From CAIXSC01 sp046349855 (lineage in GTDB: Bacteria; Planctomycetota; Planctomycetia; Pirellulales; Pirellulaceae): a DNA stretch of 64,000 nt. Position numbers and translations under genes: made by a program. Shown piece after piece: positions 62,100-64,000 of the stretch. Location of the stretch: contig JAXMBM010000008.1 in assembly GCA_046349855.1 (NCBI GenBank), positions 97,177 through 161,176 on the forward strand, read 5' to 3'. How positions within the stretch are numbered: position 1 is the first letter of the stretch; the number at the start of each line of letters is the position of its first letter. A model generated the notes under the pieces. It saw only the letters and a list, made by a program, of their open reading frames with translations, searched no databases and was not told the DNA's origin.

Positions 62100-63452
62100 A
62101 TGGATCGACGCGATTTTCTGCGAACCGGAGTGGCGGTGTCGGCGGTGGCCAGCCACCTCGGAGGTGTCCACGTGGGATGGGCGGCCGAGAAGGCGCCCCG
62201 AGTCGGGCTGATCGGCTGTGGCTGGTACGGCAAATGCGACCTGCTGCGACTGATTCAGGTGGCGCCGGTGGAGGTGGTGTCGCTGTGCGACGTCGATCAG
62301 CGGATGCTGGCGGAAGCGGCGGAAATCGTCGCCGGCCGGCAGAAATCCCACCATCGTCCGCGGACGTTTGGTGACTATCGGCAGATGCTCCAGGAGAAGG
62401 ATCTCGACATCGTGCTGGTCGCGACTCCGGATCATTGGCACGCGTTGCCGGCCATCGCGGCGATGCAGGCGGGGGCGGATGTCTATGTGCAGAAGCCGGT
62501 GGGAGTCGACGTGGTCGAGGGGCAGTCGATGCTGGCGGCGGCACGGAAGCACGGGCGCGTGGTGCAGGTGGGAACGCAGCGGCGGAGCACGCCTCATCTG
62601 ATCGAAGCCCGCGACCGGATTCTGCGCGAAGGCAAGCTCGGCAAGATCGGGCTGGTCGAGATCTATTGCTACTACCACATGCGGGCCCGGGAGAATCCGC
62701 CCGACTCGGCTCCCCCGGATTACCTGGACTATGAAATGTGGACGGGCCCGGCACCGCTTCGTCCGTACAATCCGCTGGTCCATCCGCGCCGCTGGCGTGC
62801 CTTCATGGAGTACGGCAACGGCATCGTGGGCGATATGTGCATCCACATGCTGGACATGGTCCGCTGGATGCTCGACCTCGGCTGGCCTCAGCGGGTAACG
62901 TCGAGCGGCGGCATTCTCGTCGAGAAGGGCAGCAAGTCGAACATCACCGACACCCAGACGGCGACGTTCGACTTTGAGGGACTGCCGGTGGTCTGGCAGC
63001 ATCGCACCTGGGGGCAGTCACCCGATCCCAAGTATCCCTGGGGAGCGACGTTCTACGGAGAAAAAGGGACGCTCCGCGCCAGCGTCATGAGCTACGACTT
63101 TACGCCTCAGGGAGGTGGCGAACCGGTGCATCGTGACGTCACCTATGAGCTCGACGAATACCCGGAAGACAAGGACGAAAAGGACCTCGAACGCCACGTG
63201 GCGCCGGCCATCCGCCGCCACATGCGCGATTTTCTGTCGGCGATCGAGTCGCGCGGCAAGCCGGTGGCAGACATCGAGCAGGGGCACATGTCGACGACGG
63301 CCTGCGTCCTGGCCAACCTGTCGCAGCAATTGGGGCGGTCGCTGGCGTGGGATCCACAGCGGCACCAGGTTCCCGGGGACGATGAAGCCACGCGGCTGCT
63401 GCGCCGTCCCTATCGCGGTCCCTGGAAGCATCCTGAGCCAGACCAGGTATAG
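62100..63452 (+). CDS. Gfo/Idh/MocA family oxidoreductase, Tat-exported
   Basis: A 450-residue periplasmic oxidoreductase. The Tat leader MDRRDFLRTGVAVSAVASHL precedes the NAD(P)-binding Rossmann fold: RVGLIGCGWYGKCDLLRLIQ, VSLCDVDQRML, DIVLVATPDHWHALPAIAAM and VYVQKPVGVDVVEGQSML (the EKP-like motif, here QKP). The C-terminal alpha/beta domain includes GRVVQVGTQRRSTPHLIEAR, GNGIVGDMCIHMLDMVRWML and GATFYGEKGTLRA. Members oxidise or epimerise sugars or inositols; in planctomycetes many are exported like this one. AAGGAG lies six bases before the ATG, deciding this start over an ATG 42 bases upstream. Confidence 0.92.
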   Translation: MDRRDFLRTGVAVSAVASHLGGVHVGWAAEKAPRVGLIGCGWYGKCDLLRLIQVAPVEVVSLCDVDQRMLAEAAEIVAGRQKSHHRPRTFGDYRQMLQEKDLDIVLVATPDHWHALPAIAAMQAGADVYVQKPVGVDVVEGQSMLAAARKHGRVVQVGTQRRSTPHLIEARDRILREGKLGKIGLVEIYCYYHMRARENPPDSAPPDYLDYEMWTGPAPLRPYNPLVHPRRWRAFMEYGNGIVGDMCIHMLDMVRWMLDLGWPQRVTSSGGILVEKGSKSNITDTQTATFDFEGLPVVWQHRTWGQSPDPKYPWGATFYGEKGTLRASVMSYDFTPQGGGEPVHRDVTYELDEYPEDKDEKDLERHVAPAIRRHMRDFLSAIESRGKPVADIEQGHMSTTACVLANLSQQLGRSLAWDPQRHQVPGDDEATRLLRRPYRGPWKHPEPDQV

Positions 63453-63459
63453 CCGCGGG

Positions 63460-63535
63460 GCGACGAAGGCGTCCCCAGACCGCGGGCTGCCTGATACCGC
63501 GGGCTTGCCTGATACCTTGGGCTGCCTTTCGTCGC
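63460..63535. other. Inverted repeat with internal tandem units after the oxidoreductase gene
   Basis: GCGACGAAGGC (63460-63470) pairs with GCCTTTCGTCGC (63524-63535), enclosing two and a half copies of a 17-18-bp unit (CGCGGGCTGCCTGATAC, units at 63481, 63498 and a partial third at 63516). It lies directly after the stop at 63452 and may terminate or stabilise the transcript. Confidence 0.5.
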
Positions 63536-63593
63536 GGCGTCAACTATCCTGTGTTCGACTCCCATCCGCGTCCTACTTCCTGGAATCGAAAGC

Positions 63594-64000
63594 ATGCCCA
63601 TTCAATTCAGCTGCACGTCCTGCCAGTCGATCATTCGCACACCAGACGGGTCGGAGGGGAAGTCCGCTCGTTGTCCCAAGTGTGGTACGGTCGTAAAAAT
63701 CCCGGGAACGCCGGCCGCGGCTCCACCCGCAACGCCGGCGGGTGGGTTGCCCGCCTTTCCGCCACCGCCTGCCGCTCCCTCATCGCCGTGGGCTGAGCAG
63801 CCATCGGCACCTCCACCCGGTCCACCCGGGGGTGGTTTCGGCAGTCCGTTTGGACAGGCGAGCCCGACGTTTCCACCCGCGGCCCCGTCCGCTCCGCTCT
63901 ATCCGCCGCCCGGCGGCTATGCGCCGCAGCAGAATCCTTACGCGGCCCCCAGCTACAGCTCTCCGCCGGCCGGTTATGCGATGGATCGCAGCCAGTCACT
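63594..64000 (+). CDS. Zinc-ribbon protein with Pro/Gly/Ala-rich tail, partial at the window end
   Basis: The ATG at 63594 starts PIQFSCTSCQSIIRTPDGSE followed by KSARCPKCGTVVKIPG: two CxxC pairs forming a small zinc ribbon (residues 7-30). This N-terminal module is common in planctomycete membrane proteins. It is followed by more than 100 residues of Pro/Gly/Ala/Tyr-rich sequence (GGLPAFPPPPAAPSSPWA, LYPPPGGYAPQQNPYAAP), a flexible spacer that normally leads to membrane helices or a GYF/DUF4190-type domain beyond the window. The zinc ribbon may bind nucleic acid or a protein partner. No strong ribosome binding site is visible. Confidence 0.75.
   Translation, partial: MPIQFSCTSCQSIIRTPDGSEGKSARCPKCGTVVKIPGTPAAAPPATPAGGLPAFPPPPAAPSSPWAEQPSAPPPGPPGGGFGSPFGQASPTFPPAAPSAPLYPPPGGYAPQQNPYAAPSYSSPPAGYAMDRSQS

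Overview
The window is high-GC DNA from a member of the Planctomycetota. The evidence is the set of protein families that are typical of that phylum: a paired planctomycete-cytochrome/PSD1 protein with DUF1501, a DUF1592-type cytochrome protein with DUF1552, a PVC-type membrane dehydrogenase with a C-terminal CxxCH, a TIGR03009-type protein, a type I sulfatase, Gfo/Idh/MocA with a Tat signal, and a CxxC zinc-ribbon protein with a Pro/Gly tail. I cannot place it below phylum.

Layout. 1-23.6 kb is ordinary chromosome: a partial HEAT lipoprotein, a small K+ channel, a PVC dehydrogenase, a large secreted protein, a minus-strand operon (cytochrome/PSD1 protein, DUF1501, VCBS-repeat protein), a TIGR03009 protein, a ROK kinase, the lepA-lepB pair, a sulfatase, an extended SDR and an alpha/beta hydrolase. 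tRNA-Lys(CUU) with a strong terminator lies at 23.83-23.95 kb.

24.7-31.8 kb is a minus-strand integrated element: tyrosine integrase, HTH protein, lambda-O-like replication protein, DnaB helicase, a predicted HExxH metallopeptidase, a coiled-coil protein and several small ORFs. Almost every gene carries one or more frameshifts, although the protein motifs between them are well kept. Four 17-bp iteron-like repeats lie inside the O-like gene. The integrase reading frame is joined to the first codons of a RelE/ParE-like toxin whose antitoxin lies just upstream.

31.85-36.9 kb holds two remnants of REP-associated transposases (RAYT), one bounded by 20-bp inverted repeats. They surround a CPBP-family membrane protease, a gamma-glutamyltransferase-like Ntn hydrolase and an M48 protease. 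37.0-43.2 kb is a second frameshift-rich accessory region: a TIR-domain protein, an unidentified protein, a GNAT/autoinducer-synthase-like acyltransferase, a PAS plus SAM-methyltransferase protein, a sialate-esterase-like hydrolase and an unknown secreted protein.

43.3-48.8 kb carries trehalose metabolism: a single reading frame fusing TreZ to TreY, followed by a TreS gene cut after about 76 codons. 49.5-64 kb returns to typical planctomycete chromosome: an NTF2-like secreted protein, a Gly-rich repeat protein, an OsmC protein, an SGNH hydrolase, an ACP-oxoamine-synthase fusion, DUF1552 and DUF1592 partners, DUF1501, an oxidoreductase and a partial zinc-ribbon protein. Between 52.02 and 52.37 kb there is a stack of structured repeats. 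One is a 33-bp inverted repeat whose arms hold hairpins with compensatory changes. A separate 125-bp MITE-like repeat occurs at 22.4 and 41.9 kb, with a partial third copy at 52.3 kb.
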